Source: Balaenoptera acutorostrata
Taxonomy: Eukaryota; Chordata; Mammalia; Artiodactyla; Balaenopteridae
Direction of reading: 5' to 3'
DNA: 64,000 nt
NCBI RefSeq assembly: GCF_949987535.1
Contig: NW_026645870.1
Span: 1-64,000 of the forward strand
Each line of letters opens with the position of its first letter. The stretch's first letter is position 1. Below are positions 1-12,613 of this stretch, in pieces. The position numbers and the translations under genes were made by a program. The notes under the pieces were generated by a model. The model was not told the origin of the DNA and searched no databases. It was given only the letters and a program-made list of their open reading frames with translations.

Positions 1-153
1 ACAGGTTAAAAAGAGAATCCTAATGTGATTTCTTGATAATGGGTGTGTTCCTTATCTTCTCCTCGTGTCTAAACTCTTGTCCATGGCTGGACCCCCAAAT
101 AATATTCCTTTACGTGCTAAGGGGTATCTAGAGAGTGTGATAGGTTTAATAAC

Positions 154-372
154 TACCGTCAGCCTAACGCGTACCCTAACCCTAACCCCTACCCTAACCC
201 TAACGCGTACCCTAATCCTAACCCGTACCCTAAACCGAGCCCTAACCCTAACACTAACCCTAACCCTAACCCTAACCCATACCCTACGCCCTACACGAAC
301 CCCTCCCCGAACCCGTACCCTAAGCCATACCCTAACCCTCACCCTAACCCTAACCCTAACCCTAAGCTACCC
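154..372 (+). repeat. Telomere-like tract of monomer 1 (type example)
   Basis: This is the degenerate hexamer half of the monomer. About 36 hexamers follow one another without a phase break, and roughly 18 of the 36 in a typical monomer are exact CCCTAA. The departures sit at the same places in nearly all monomers: ACGCGT near the start, then CCCCTA, a TCCTAA, CCCGTA, an ACCGAG, a CACTAA, CCCATA, then a strongly altered zone (TACGCC, CCCGAA, CCCCTC, CCCGTA, AAGCCG), and finally about four perfect hexamers before AAGCTACCC. The fixed order of variants shows that one already decayed tract was amplified together with its spacer. Confidence 0.95.
336..362 (-). other. G-quadruplex-capable TTAGGG run (type example, one per monomer)
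   Basis: On the minus strand the 3' end of the tract has five GGG runs (plus-strand CCC at 336-338, 342-344, 348-350, 354-356 and 360-362), separated by 3-base loops. This meets the usual four-run G-quadruplex pattern. The perfect hexamer run recurs in nearly every monomer, about every 422 bp, with a few copies interrupted by one substitution. TTAGGG runs are also the established binding substrate of vertebrate TRF1 and TRF2; binding here is inference. Confidence 0.75.
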
Positions 373-575
373 TTGACTGCTTCTGCCTCCAATAGATTTC
401 CTAAGCACTAGTGTTTTAAGGAACAGGTTAAAAAGAGAATCCTAATGTGATTTCGTGATAATGGGTGTGTTCCTTATCTTTTCCTAGTGTCTAAACTCTT
501 CTCCATGGCTGGACCCCCAAATAATATTCCTTTACGTGCTAAGGGGTATCTAGAGAGAGGGAGAGGTTTAATAAC
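373..575 (+). repeat. Non-telomeric spacer between two tracts (type example)
   Basis: This 203-bp AT-richer segment separates the tract of monomer 1 from that of monomer 2. In order it holds TTGACTGCTTCTGCCTCC, the 8-bp palindrome CACTAGTG (406-413), GGAACAGGTTAAAAAG, TTCGTGATAATGGGTG, GTGTCTAAACTC (487), CCATGG, CCAAATAATATTCC, GTATCTAGAG and GGTTTAATAACTACC. Substitutions here define most monomer families. I recognise no transposon end, tRNA-derived box, CENP-B box or other named element in it. Confidence 0.9.
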
Positions 576-2538
576 TACCCTTACCCTAACACGTAACCTA
601 ACCCTAACCCCTACCCTAACCCTAACGCGTACCCTAATCCTAACCCGTACCCTAAACCGAGCCCTAACCCTAACACTAACCCTAACCCTAACCCTAACCC
701 ATACCCTACGCCCTACCCGAACCCCTCCCCAAACCCGTACACTAAGCCGTACACTAACCCTCACCCTAACCCTAACCCTAACCCTAAGCTACCCTTGACT
801 GCTTCTGCCTCCAATAGATTTCCTAAGCACTAGTGTTTTAAGGAACAGGTTAAAAAGAGAATCCTAATGTGATTTCTTGATAATGGGTGTGTTCCTTATC
901 TTCTCCTCGTGTCTAAACTCTTCTCCATGGCTGGACCCCCAAATAATATTCCTTTACATGCTAAGGGTTATCTAGAGAGTGGGATAGGTTTAATAACTAA
1001 CCTCACCCTATCACGTACCCTAACCCTAACCCCTACCCTAACAGTAACGCGTACCCTAATCCTAACCCGTACCCTAAACCGAGCCCTAACCCTAACACTA
1101 ACCCTAACACTAAACCTAAACCATACCCTACACCCTACCCGAACCCCTCCCCGAACCTGTACCCTAAGCCGTACCCTAACCCTCACCCTAACCCTAACCC
1201 TAACCCTAAGCTACCGTTGACTGCTTCTGCCTCCAATAGATTTCTTAAGCACTAGTGTTTTATGGAACAGTTTAAAAAGAGAATCCTTTTGCGATTTCTT
1301 GATAATGGGTGTGTTCCTTATCTTCTCCTAGTGTCTAAACTCTTCTCCACGGCTGGACCCCCAAATAATATTCCTTTACGTGCTAAGGGGTATCTAGAGA
1401 GTGGGATAGGTTTAATTACTACCCTCACCCTAACGCGTACCCTAACCCTAACCCCTACCCTAACCCTAACGCGTACCCTAATCCTAACCCGTACCCTAAA
1501 CCGAGCCCTAACCCTAAAACTAGCCCTAACCCTAACCCTAACCCATACCCTACGCCCTACACGAACCCCTCCCCGAACCCGTACCCTAAGCTATACCCTA
1601 ACCCTCACCCTAACCCTAACCCTAACCCTAAGCTACCCTTGACTGCTTCTGCCTCCAATAGATTTCCTAAGCACTAGTGTTTTAAGGAACAGGTTAAAAA
1701 GAGAATCCTAATGTGATTTCGTGATAATGGGTGTGTTCCTTATCTTCTCCTAGTGTCTAAACTCTTCTCCATGGCTGGATCCCCAAATAATATTCCTTTA
1801 CGTGCTAAGGGTTATCTAGAGAGAGGGAGAGGTTTAATAACTACCCTCACCCTAACACGTAACCTAACCCTAACCCCTACCCTAACCCTAACCCGTACCC
1901 TAATCCTAACCCGTACCCTAAACCGAGCCCTAACCCTAACACTAACCCTAACCCTAACCCTAACCCTAACCCATACCCTACGCCCTACCCGAACCCCTCC
2001 CCAAACCCGTACCCTAAGCCGTACCCTAACCCTCACCCTAACCCTAACCCTAACCCTAAGCTACCCTTGACTGCTTCTGCTTCCAATAGATTTCCTAAGC
2101 ACTAGTGTTTTAAGGAACAGGTTAAAAAGAGAATCCTAATGTGATTTCTTGATAATGGGTGTGTTCCTTATCTTCTCCTCGTGTCTAAACTCTTCTCCAT
2201 GGCTGGACCCCCAAATAATATTCCTTTACATGCTAAGGGGTATCTAGAGAGTGGGATAGGTTTAATAACTAACCTCTCCCTATCACGTATCCTAACCCTA
2301 ACCCCTACCCTAACACTAACGCGTACCCTAATACTAACCCGTACGCTAAATCGAGCCCTAACCCTAACACTAACCCTAACCCTAAACCTAAACCATACCC
2401 TACGCCCTACCCGAACCCCTCCCCGAACCCGTACCCTAAGCCGTACCCTAACCCTCACCCTAACCCTAACCCTAACCCTAAGCTACCCTTGACTGCTTCT
2501 GCCTCCAATAGATTTCCTAAGCACTAGTGTTTTAAGGA

Positions 2539-5076
2539 ACAGGTTAAAAAGAGAATCCTAATGTGATTTCTTGATAATGGGTGTGTTCCTTATCTTCTCC
2601 TCGTGTCTAAACTCTTGTCCATGGCTGGACCCCCAAATAATATTCCTTTACGTGCTAAGGGGTATCTAGAGAGTGTGATAGGTTTAATAACTACCGTCAG
2701 CCTAACGCGTACCCTAACCCTAACCCCTACCCTAACCCTAACGCGTACCCTAATCCTAACCCGTACCCTAAACCGAGCCCTAACCCTAACACTAACCCTA
2801 ACCCTAACCCTAACCCATACCCTACGCCCTACACGAACCCCTCCCCGAACCCGTACCCTAAGCCATACCCTAACCCTCACCCTAACCCTAACCCTAATCC
2901 TAAGCTACCCTTGACTGCTTCTGCCTCCAATAGATTTCCTAAGCACTAGTGTTTTAAGGAACAGGTTAAAAAGAGAATCCTAATGTGATTTCGTGATAAT
3001 GGGTGTGTTCCTTATCTTTTCCTAGTGTCTAAACTCTTCTCCATGGCTGGACCCCCAAATAATATTCCTTTACGTGCTAAGGGGTATCTAGAGAGAGGGA
3101 GAGGTTTAATAACTACCCTTACCCTAACACGTAACCTAACCCTAACCCCTACCCTAACCCTAACGCGTACCCTAATCCTAACCCGTACCCTAAACCGAGC
3201 CCTAACCCTAACACTAACCCTAACCCTAACCCTAACCCATACCCTACGCCCTACCCGAACCCCTCCCCAAACCCGTACACTAAGCCGTACACTAACCCTC
3301 ACCCTAACCCTAACCCTAACCCTAAGCTACCCTTGACTGCTTCTGCCTCCAATAGATTTCCTAAGCACTAGTGTTTTAAGGAACAGGTTAAAAAGAGAAT
3401 CCTAATGTGATTTCTTGATAATGGGTGTGTTCCTTATCTTCTCCTCGTGTCTAAACTCTTCTCCATGGCTGGACCCCCAAATAATATTCCTTTACATGCT
3501 AAGGGTTATCTAGAGAGTGGGATAGGTTTAATAACTAACCTCACCCTATCACGTACCCTAACCCTAACCCCTACCCTAACAGTAACGCGTACCCTAATCC
3601 TAACCCGTACCCTAAACCGAGCCCTAACCCTAACACTAACCCTAACCCTAAACCTAAACCATACCCTACACCCTACCCGAACCCCTCCCCGAACCTGTAC
3701 CCTAAGCCGTACCCTAACCCTCACCCTAACCCTAACCCTAACCCTAAGCTACCGTTGACTGCTTCTGCCTCCAATAGATTTCTTAAGCACTAGTGTTTTA
3801 TGGAACAGTTTAAAAAGAGAATCCTTTTGCGATTTCTTGATAATGGGTGTGTTCCTTATCTTCTCCTAGTGTCTAAACTCTTCTCCACGGCTGGACCCCC
3901 AAATAATATTCCTTTACGTGCTAAGGGGTATCTAGAGAGTGGGATAGGTTTAATTACTACCCTCACCCTAACGCGTACCCTAACCCTAACCCCTACCCTA
4001 ACCCTAACGCGTACCCTAATCCTAACCCGTACCCTAAACCGAGCCCTAACCCTAAAACTAGCCCTAACCCTAACCCTAACCCATACCCTACGCCCTACAC
4101 GAACCCCTCCCCGAACCCGTACCCTAAGCTATACCCTAACCCTCACCCTAACCCTAACCCTAACCCTAAGCTACCCTTGACTGCTTCTGCCTCCAATAGA
4201 TTTCCTAAGCACTAGTGTTTTAAGGAACAGGTTAAAAAGAGAATCCTAATGTGATTTCGTGATAATGGGTGTGTTCCTTATCTTCTCCTAGTGTCTAAAC
4301 TCTTCTCCATGGCTGGATCCCCAAATAATATTCCTTTACGTGCTAAGGGTTATCTAGAGAGAGGGAGAGGTTTAATAACTACCCTCACCCTAACACGTAA
4401 CCTAACCCTAACCCCTACCCTAACCCTAACCCGTACCCTAATCCTAACCCGTACCCTAAACCGAGCCCTAACCCTAACACTAACCCTAACCCTAACCCTA
4501 ACCCTAACCCATACCCTACGCCCTACCCGAACCCCTCCCCAAACCCGTACCCTAAGCCGTACCCTAACCCTCACCCTAACCCTAACCCTAACCCTAAGCT
4601 ACCCTTGACTGCTTCTGCTTCCAATAGATTTCCTAAGCACTAGTGTTTTAAGGAACAGGTTAAAAAGAGAATCCTAATGTGATTTCTTGATAATGGGTGT
4701 GTTCCTTATCTTCTCCTCGTGTCTAAACTCTTCTCCATGGCTGGACCCCCAAATAATATTCCTTTACATGCTAAGGGGTATCTAGAGAGTGGGATAGGTT
4801 TAATAACTAACCTCTCCCTATCACGTATCCTAACCCTAACCCCTACCCTAACACTAACGCGTACCCTAATACTAACCCGTACGCTAAATCGAGCCCTAAC
4901 CCTAACACTAACCCTAACCCTAAACCTAAACCATACCCTACGCCCTACCCGAACCCCTCCCCGAACCCGTACCCTAAGCCGTACCCTAACCCTCACCCTA
5001 ACCCTAACCCTAACCCTAAGCTACCCTTGACTGCTTCTGCCTCCAATAGATTTCCTAAGCACTAGTGTTTTATGGA
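2539..5076 (+). repeat. Six-monomer higher-order repeat A-B-C-D-B-C, copy 2
   Basis: Monomers 7-12 start at 2539, 2961, 3383, 3805, 4227 and 4655. By eye I find only two differences from copy 1: CTAATCC near 2896 where copy 1 has CTAACCC, and AACCCTAAACC near 3647 where copy 1 has AACACTAAACC near 1109. That is about 99.9% identity, the most recent-looking duplication in the left half. It ends where the next monomer begins with the D-type TTTATGGAACAGTTT instead of A. Confidence 0.95.
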
Positions 5077-6745
5077 ACAGTTTAAAAAGAGAATCCTATT
5101 GCGATTTCTTGATAATGGGTGTGTTCCTTATCTTCTCCTCGTGTCTAAACTCTTCTCCACGGCTGGACCCCCAAATAATATTCCTTTACGTGCTAAGGGG
5201 TATCTAGAGAGTGGGATAGGTTTAATTACTACCCTCACCCTAACGCGTACCCTAACCCTAACCCCTACCCTAACCCTAACGCGTACCCTAATCCTAACCC
5301 GTACCCTAAACCGAGCCCTAACCCTAACACTAGCCCTAACCCTAACCCTAACCCATACCCTACGCCCTACCCGAACCCCTCCCCGAACCCATACCCTAAG
5401 CCGTACCCTAACCCTCACCCTAACCCTAACCCTAACCCTAAGCTACCCTTGACTGCTTCTGCCTCCAATAGATTTCCTAAGCACTAGTGTTTTAAGGAAC
5501 AGTTTAAAAATTGAATCATATTGTGATTTCTTGATAATGGGTGTGTTCCTTATCTTCTCCTAGTGTTTAAACTCTTCTCCATGGCTGGACCCCCAAATAA
5601 TATTCCTTTACGTGCTAAGGGGTATCTAGAGAGTGGGATAGGTTTAATAACTACCCTCACCCTAAAGCGTACCCTAACCCTAACCCCTACACTAATCCTA
5701 ACCCGTACCCTAAACCGAGCCCTAACCCTAACACTAACCCTAACCCTAACCCTAACCCATACCCTACGCCCTACCCGAACCCCTCCCCGAACCCGTACCC
5801 TAAGCCGTACCCTAACCCTCACCCTAACCCTAACCCTAACCCTAAGCTACCCTTGACTGCTTCTGCCTCCAATAGATTTCCTAAGCACTAGTGTTTTAAG
5901 GAACAGTTTAAAAATTGAATCATATTGTGATTTCTTGATAATGGGTGTGTTCCTTATCTTCTCCTAGTGTTTAAACTCTTCTCCATGGCTGGACCCCCAA
6001 ATAATATTCCTTTACGTGCTAAGGGGTATCTAGAGAGTGGGATAGGTTTAATAACTACCCTCAGCCTAACGCGTACCCTAACCCTAACCCCTACCCTAAC
6101 CCTAACGCGTACACTAATCCTAACCCGTACCCTAAACCGAGCCCTAACCCTAACACTAACCCTAACCCTAACCCTAACCCATACCCTACGCCCTACACGA
6201 ACCCCTCCCCGAACCCGTACCCTAAGCTATACCCTAACCCTCACCCTAACCCTAACCCTAACCCTAAGCTACCCTTGACTGCTTCTGCCTCCAATAGATT
6301 TCCTAAGCACTAGTGTTTTAAGGAACAGGTTAAAAAGAGAATCCTAATGTGATTTCGTGATAATGGGTTTGTTCCTTATCTTCTCCTAGTGTCTAAACTC
6401 TTCTCCATTGCTGGACCCCCAAATAATATTCCTTTACGTGCTAAGGGGTATCTAGAGAGAGGGAGAGGTTTAATAACTACCCTCACCCTAACACGTAACC
6501 TAACCCTAACCCCTACCCTAACCCTAACACGTACCCTAATCCTAACCCGTACCCTAACCGAGCCCTAACCCTAACACTAACCCTAACCCTAACCCTAACC
6601 CATACCCTACGCCCTACCCGAACCCCTCCCCAAACCCGTACCCTAAGCCGTACCCTAACCCTCACCCTAACCCTAACCCTAACCCTAAGCTACCCTTGAC
6701 TGCTTCTGCCTCCAATAGATTTCCTAAGCACTAGTGTTTTAAGGA
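5077..6745 (+). repeat. Four-monomer block D-G-A-like-B, partner of 15562-17230
   Basis: Monomers 13-16 start at 5077, 5499, 5903 and 6325. Monomer 13 is D. Monomer 14 is G (404 bp: the 18-bp deletion leaves CCCCTACACTAATCC). Monomer 15 has the G-type spacer TGTTTAAACTC with a full-length tract. Monomer 16 is a 421-bp B whose tract reads CCCTAACCGAG, one base short, with CCATTGCTGG in place of CCATGGCTGG. The same series, including that one-base loss, recurs 10,485 bp downstream. Confidence 0.9.
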
Positions 6746-9246
6746 ACAGGTTAAAAAGAGAATCCTAATGTGATTTCTTGATAATGGGTGTGTTCCTTAT
6801 CTTCTCCTAATGTCTAAACTCTTCTCCATGGCTGGCCCCCAAATAATATTCCTTTACGTGCTAAGGGGTATCTAGAGAGTGGGATAGGTTTAATAACTAA
6901 CCTCACCCTATCGCGTACCCTAACCCTAACCCCTACCCTAACTCTAACGCGTACCCTAATCTTAACCCGTACCCTAAACCGAGCCCTAACCCTAACACTA
7001 ACCCTAACCCTAACCCTAACCCATACCCTACGCCCTACCCGAACCCCTACCCGAACCCGTACCCTAAGCCGTACCCTAACCCTCACCCTAACCCTAACCC
7101 TAACCCTAAGCTACCCTTGATTGCTTCTGCCTCCAATAGATTTCCTAAGCACTAGTGTTTTAAGGAACAGGTTAAAAAGAGAATCCTAATGTGATTTCTT
7201 GATAATGGGTGTGTTCCTTATCTTCTCCTCGTGTCTAAACTCTTGTCCATGGCTGGTCCCCCAAATAATATTCCTTTACGTGCTAAGGGGTATCTAGAGA
7301 GTGTGATAGGTTTAATAACTACCGTCAGCCTAACGCGTACCCTAACCCTAACCCCTACCCTAACCCTAACGCGTACCCTAATCCTAACCCGTACCCTAAA
7401 CCGAGCCCTAACCCTAACACTAACCCTAACCCTAACCCTAACACATACCCTACGCCCTATACGAACCCCTCCCCGAACCCGTACCCTAAGCCATACCCTA
7501 ACCCTCACCCTAACCCTAACCCTAACCCTAAGCTACCCTTGACTGCTTCTGCCTCCAATAGATTTCCTAAGCACTAGTGTTTTAAGGAACAGGTTAAAAA
7601 GAGAATCCTAATGTGATTTCGTGATAATGGGTGTGTTCCTTATCTTCTCCTAGTGTCTAAACTCTTCTCCATGGCTGGACCCCCAAATAATATTCCTTTA
7701 CGTGCTAAGGGGTATCTAGAGAGAGGGAGAGGTTTAATAACTACCCTCACCCTAACACGTAACCTAACCCTAACCCCTACCCTAACCCTAACGCGTACCC
7801 TAATCCTAACCCGTACCCTAAACCGAGCCCTAACCCTAACACTAACCCTAACCCTAACCCTAACCCATACCCTACGCCCTACCCGAACCCCTCCCCAAAC
7901 CCGTACACTAAGCCGTACACTAACCCTCACCCTAACCCTAACCCTAACCCTAAGCTACCCTTGACTGCTTCTGCCTCCAATAGATTTCCTAAGCACTAGT
8001 GTTTTAAGGAACAGGTTAAAAAGAGAATCCTAATGTGATTTCTTGATAATGGGTGTGTTCCTTATCTTCTCCTCGTGTCTAAACTCTTCTCCATGGCTGG
8101 ACCCCCAAATAATATTCCTTTACATGCTAAGGGTTATCTAGAGAGTGGGATAGGTTTAATAACTAACCTCACCCTATCACGTACCCTAACCCTAACCCCT
8201 ACCCTAACAGTAACGCGTACCCTAATCCTAACCCGTACCCTAAACCGAGCCCTAACCCTAACACTAACCCTAACCCTAAACCTAAACCATACCCTACACC
8301 CTACCCGAACCCCTCCACGAACCCGTACCCTAAGCCGTACCCTAACCCTCACCCTAACCCTAACCCTAACCCTAAGCTACCGTTGACTGCTTCTGCCTCC
8401 AATAGATTTCTTAAGCACTAGTGTTTTATGGAACAGTTTAAAAAGAGAATCCTTTTGCGATTTCTTGATAATGGGTGTGTTCCTTATCTTCTCCTAGTGT
8501 CTAAACTCTTCTCCACGGCTGGACCCCCAAATAATATTCCTTTACGTGCTAAGGGGTATCTAGAGAGAGGGAAAGGTTAAATTACTACCCTCACCCTAAC
8601 GCGTACCCTAACCCTAACCCCTACCCTAACCCTAACGCGTACCCTAATCCTAACCCGTAACCTAAACCGAGCCCTAACCCTAACACTAGCCCTAACCCTA
8701 ACCCTAACCCATACCCTACGCCCTACCCGAACCCCTCCCCGAACCCATACCCTAAGCCGTACCCTAACCCTCACCCTAACCCTAACTCTAACCCTAAGCT
8801 ACCCTTGACTGCTTCTGCCTCCAATAGATTTCCTAAGCACTAGTGTTTTAAGGAACAGTTTAAAAATTGAATCCTATTGTGATTTCTTGATAATGGGTGT
8901 GTTCCTTATCTTCTCCTAGTGTTTAAACTCTTCTCCATGGCTGGACCCCCAAGTAATATTCCTTTACGTGCTAAGGGGTATCTAGAGAGTGGGATAGGTT
9001 TAATAACTACCCTCACCCTAAAGCGTACCCTAACCCTAACCCCTACACTAAACCTAACCCGTACCCTAAACCGAGCCCTAACACTAACCCTAACCCTAAC
9101 CCATACTCTACGCCATACCCGAACCCCTCCCCGAACCCGTACCCTAAGCCGTACCCTAACCCTCACCCTAACCCTAACCCTAACCCTAATCTACCCTTGA
9201 CTGCTTCTGCCTCCAATAGATTTCCTAAGCACTAGTGTTTTATGGA
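6746..9246 (+). repeat. Six-monomer block H-A-B-C-D-G
   Basis: Monomers 17-22 start at 6746, 7167, 7589, 8011, 8433 and 8855. Monomer 17 is H, one base short in CTGGCCCCCAAAT. Monomers 18-21 match monomers 1-4 at a constant offset of 7166. The whole block matches 10090-12613 at offset 3344. Monomer 21 (D) contains a patch, GAGAGAGGGAAAGG, that looks B-like, a possible small conversion. Confidence 0.88.
8855..9246 (+). repeat. 392-bp shortened G monomer
   Basis: Monomer 22 carries the 18-bp deletion typical of G and lacks a further 12 bp (two hexamers) in the tract, so it is 30 bp short in total. Its hexamer phase is kept. It also has private changes such as CCAAGTAATATTCC and CATACTCTACGCC. 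Confidence 0.85.
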
Positions 9247-9667
9247 ACAGTTTAAAAAGAGAATCCTATTGCGATTTCTTGATAATGGGTGTGTTCCTTA
9301 TCTTCTCCTAGTGTCTAAACTCTTCTCCACGGCTGGACCGCAAATAATATTCCTTTACGTGCTAAGGGGTATCTAGAGAGTGGGATAGGTTTAATTACTA
9401 CCCTCACCCTAACGCGTACCCTAACCCTAACCCCTACCCTAACACTAACGCGTACCCTAATCCTAACCCGTAACCTAAACCGAGCCCTAACCCTAACACT
9501 AGCCCTAACCCTAACCCTAACCCATACCCTACGCCCTACCCGAACCCCTCCCCGAACCCATACCCTAAGCCGTACCCTAACCCTCACCCTAACCCTAACC
9601 CTAACCCTAATCTACCCTTGTCTGCTTCTGCCTCCAATAGATTTCCTAAGCACTAGTGTTTTAAGGA
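9247..9667 (+). repeat. Single D monomer with one-base spacer loss
   Basis: Monomer 23 (421 bp) has D-type TTTATGGAACAGTTT and CCACGGCTGG. It reads GGACCGCAAAT where other copies have GGACCCCCAAAT, so it is one base short in the C run. It joins the block ending at 9246 to the duplicated block starting at 9668. Confidence 0.85.
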
Positions 9668-12613
9668 ACAGGTTAAAAAGAGAATCCTAATGTGATTTCT
9701 TGATAATGGGTGTGTTCCTTATCTTCTCCTCGTGTCTAAACTCTTGTCCATGGCTGGACCCCCAAATAATATTCCTTTACGTGCTAAGGGGTATCTAGAG
9801 AGTGTGATAGGTTTAATAACTACCCTCAGCCTAACGCGTACCCTAACCCTAACCCCTACCCTAACCCTAACGCATACCCTAATCCTAACCCGTACCCTAA
9901 ACCGAGCCCTAACCCTAACAGTAACCCTAACCCTAACCCTAACCCATACCCTACGACCTACCCGAACCCCTCCCCGAACCCGTACCCTAAGCCGTACCCT
10001 AACCCTCACCCTAACCCTAACCCTAACCCTAAGCTACCCTTGACGGCTTCTGCCTCCAATAGATTTCCTAAGCACTAGTGTTTTAAGGAACAGGTTAAAA
10101 AGAGAATCCTAATGTGATTTCTTGATAATGGGTGTGTTCCTTATCTTCCCCTAGTGTCTAAACTCTTCTCCATGGCTGGCCCCCAAATAATATTCCTTTA
10201 CGTGCTAAGGGGTATCTAGAGAGTGGGATAGGTTTAATAACTAACCTCACCCTATCGCGTACCCTAACCCTAACCCCTACCCTAACACTAACGCGTACCC
10301 TAATCCTAACCCGTACCCTAAACCGAGCCCTAACCCTAACACTAACCCTAGCCCTAACCCTAACCCATACCCTACGCCCTACCCGAACCCCTACCCGAAC
10401 CCGTACCCTAAGCCGTACCCTAACCCTCACCCTAACCCTAACCCTAACCCTAAGCTACCCTTGATTGCTTCTGCCTCCAATAGATTTCCTAAGCACTAGT
10501 GTTTTAAGGAACAGGTTAAAAAGAGAATCCTAATGTGATTTCTTGATAATGGGTGTGTTCCTTATCTTCTCCTCGTGTCTAAACCCTTGTCCATGGCTGG
10601 ACCCCCAAATAATATTCCTTTATGTGCTAAGGGGTATCTAGAGAGTGAGATAGGTTTAATAACTACCCTCAGCCTAACGCGTACCCTAACCCTAACCCCT
10701 ACCCTAACCCTAACGCGTACCCTAATCCTAACCCGTACCCTAAACCGAGCCCTAACCCTAACACTAACCCTAACCCTAACCCTAACCCATACCCTACGCC
10801 CTACACGAACCCCTCCCCGAACCCGTACCCTAAGCCATACCCTAACCCTCACCCTAACCCTAACCCTAACCCTAAGCTACCCTTGAATGCTTCTGCCTCC
10901 AATAGATTTCCTAAGCACTAGTGTTTTAAGGAACAGGTTAAAAAGAGAATCCTAATGTGATTTCGTGATAATGGGTGTGTTCCTTATCTTCTCCTAGTGT
11001 CTAAACTCTTCTCCATGGCTGGACCCCCAAATAATATTCCTTTACGTTCTAAGGGGTATCTAGAGAGAGGGAGAGGTTTAATAACTACCCTCACCCTAAC
11101 ACGTAACCTAACCCTAACCCCTACCCTAACCCTAACCCGTACCCTAATCCTAACCCGTACCCTAAACCGAGCCCTAACCCTAACACTAACCCTAACCCTA
11201 ACCCTAACCCATACCCTACGCCCTACCCGAACCCCTCCCCAAACCCGTACCCTAAGCCGTACCCTAACCCTCACCCTAACCCTAACCCTAACCCTAAGCT
11301 ACCCTTGACTGCTTCTGCCTCCAATAGATTTCCTAAGCACTAGTGTTTTAAGGAACAGGTTAAAAAGAGAATCCTAATGTGATTTCTTGATAATGGGTGT
11401 GTTCCTTATCTTCTCCTCGTGTCTAAACTCTTCTCCATGGCTGGACCCCCAAATAATATTCCTTTACATGCTAAGGGGTATCTAGAGAGTGGGATAGGTT
11501 TAATAACTAACCTCACCCTATCACGTATCCTAACCCTAACCCCTACCCTAACACTAACGCGTACCCTAATCCTAAACCGTACCCTAAACCGAGCCCTAAC
11601 CCTAACACTAACCCTAACCCTAAACCTAAACCATACCCAACGCCCTACCCGAACCCCTCCCCGAACCCGTACCCTAAGCCGTACCCTAACCCTCACCCTA
11701 ACCCTAACCCTAACCCTAAGCTACCCTTGACTGCTTCTGCCTCCAATAGATTTCCTAAGCACTAGTGTTTTATGGAACAGTTTAAAAAGAGAATCCTATT
11801 GCGATTTCTTGATAATGGGTGTGTTCCTTATCTTCCCCTAGTGTCTAAACTCTTCTCCACGGCTGGACCCCCAAATAATATTCCTTTACGTGCTTAGGGG
11901 TATCTAGAGAGTGGAATAGGTTTAATTACTACCCTCACCCTAACGCGTACCCTAACCCTAACCCCTACCCTAACCCTAACGCGTACCCTAATCCTAACCC
12001 GTACCCTAAACCGAGCCCTAACCCTAACACTAGCCCTAACCCTAACCCTAACCCATACCCTACGCCCTACCCGAACCCCTCCCCGAACCCATACCCTAAG
12101 CCGTACCCTAACCCTCACCCTAACCCTAACCCTAACTCTAAGCTACCCTTGACTGCTTCTGCCTCCAATAGATTTCCTAAGCACTAGTGTTTTAAGGAAC
12201 AGTTTAAAAATTGAATCATATTGTGATTTCTTGATAATGGGTGTGTTCCTTATCTTCTCCTAGTGTTTAAACTCTTCTCCATGGCTGGACCCCCAAATAA
12301 TATTCCTTTACGTTCTAAGGGGTATCTAGAGAGTGGGATAGGTTTAATAACTACCCTCACCCTAAAGCGTACCCACCCTAACACTAACCCCTACACTAAT
12401 CCTAACCCGTACCCTAAACCGAGCCCTAACACTAACACTAACCCTAACCCTAACCCTAACCCATACCCTACGCCCTACCCGAACCCCTCTCCGAACCCGT
12501 ACCCTAAGCCGTACCCTAACCCTCACACCTAACCCTAACCCTAACCCTAACCCTAAGCTACCCTTGACTGCTTCTGCCTCCAATAGATTTCCTAAGCACT
12601 AGTGTTTTAAGGA
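9668..12613 (+). repeat. Seven-monomer block A-H-A-B-C-D-G, partner of 17653-20605
   Basis: Monomers 24-30 start at 9668, 10090, 10511, 10933, 11355, 11777 and 12199. They match monomers 43-49 at a constant offset of 7985, and their last six match 6746-9246 at offset 3344. Shared marks include the H one-base loss at about 10180 and the A-type AAACCCTTGTCC at about 10582, which recurs at about 18567. Confidence 0.9.
12199..12613 (+). repeat. 415-bp G monomer with out-of-phase insertions
   Basis: Monomer 30 has the G deletion but then gains about 4 bp (CGTACCCACCCTAACAC, near 12368) and about 7 bp (CCCTCACACCTAACCC, near 12522). These are among the few tract length changes in the window that are not multiples of six. 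The open frames seen in its neighbours are displaced as a result. Confidence 0.8.

Larger units (their letters stand above)
1..2538 (+). repeat. Six-monomer higher-order repeat A-B-C-D-B-C, copy 1
   Basis: Monomers 1-6 start at 1, 423, 845, 1267, 1689 and 2117. Their order is A, B, C, D, a 428-bp B variant with one extra CCCTAA, and a second C variant. The six are clearly different from each other, yet the block recurs directly downstream at an offset of exactly 2538 bp. Monomer 4 has the D-type CCACGG and TTTATGGAACAG. Monomer 3 carries AACAGTAACGCG, shared only with the copies at 3383 and 8011 in this part of the array. Confidence 0.95.

Noticed and set aside
52..342. Minus-strand VR-rich open frames (about 96 codons) in most monomers as a protein family
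   Set aside because: They are the GTTAGG frame of the telomere-like tract on the complementary strand, start at GTG, overlap the plus-strand frames completely and vary with hexamer substitutions. Nothing suggests coding.
373..575. Transposon, SINE or CENP-B box in the spacer
   Set aside because: I found no terminal inverted repeats, target-site duplications, A/B boxes, poly-A tail or CENP-B-box core in the spacer. The CACTAGTG, TCTAGA and CCATGG palindromes are isolated and short.
2539..5076. Treating the near-identical duplications as assembly artefacts
   Set aside because: They could be, and reads are needed to decide. However, copies carry distinct substitutions (for example near 2896 and 3647, and several between 43346-50235 and 51357-58244), which a simple doubled contig would not show.
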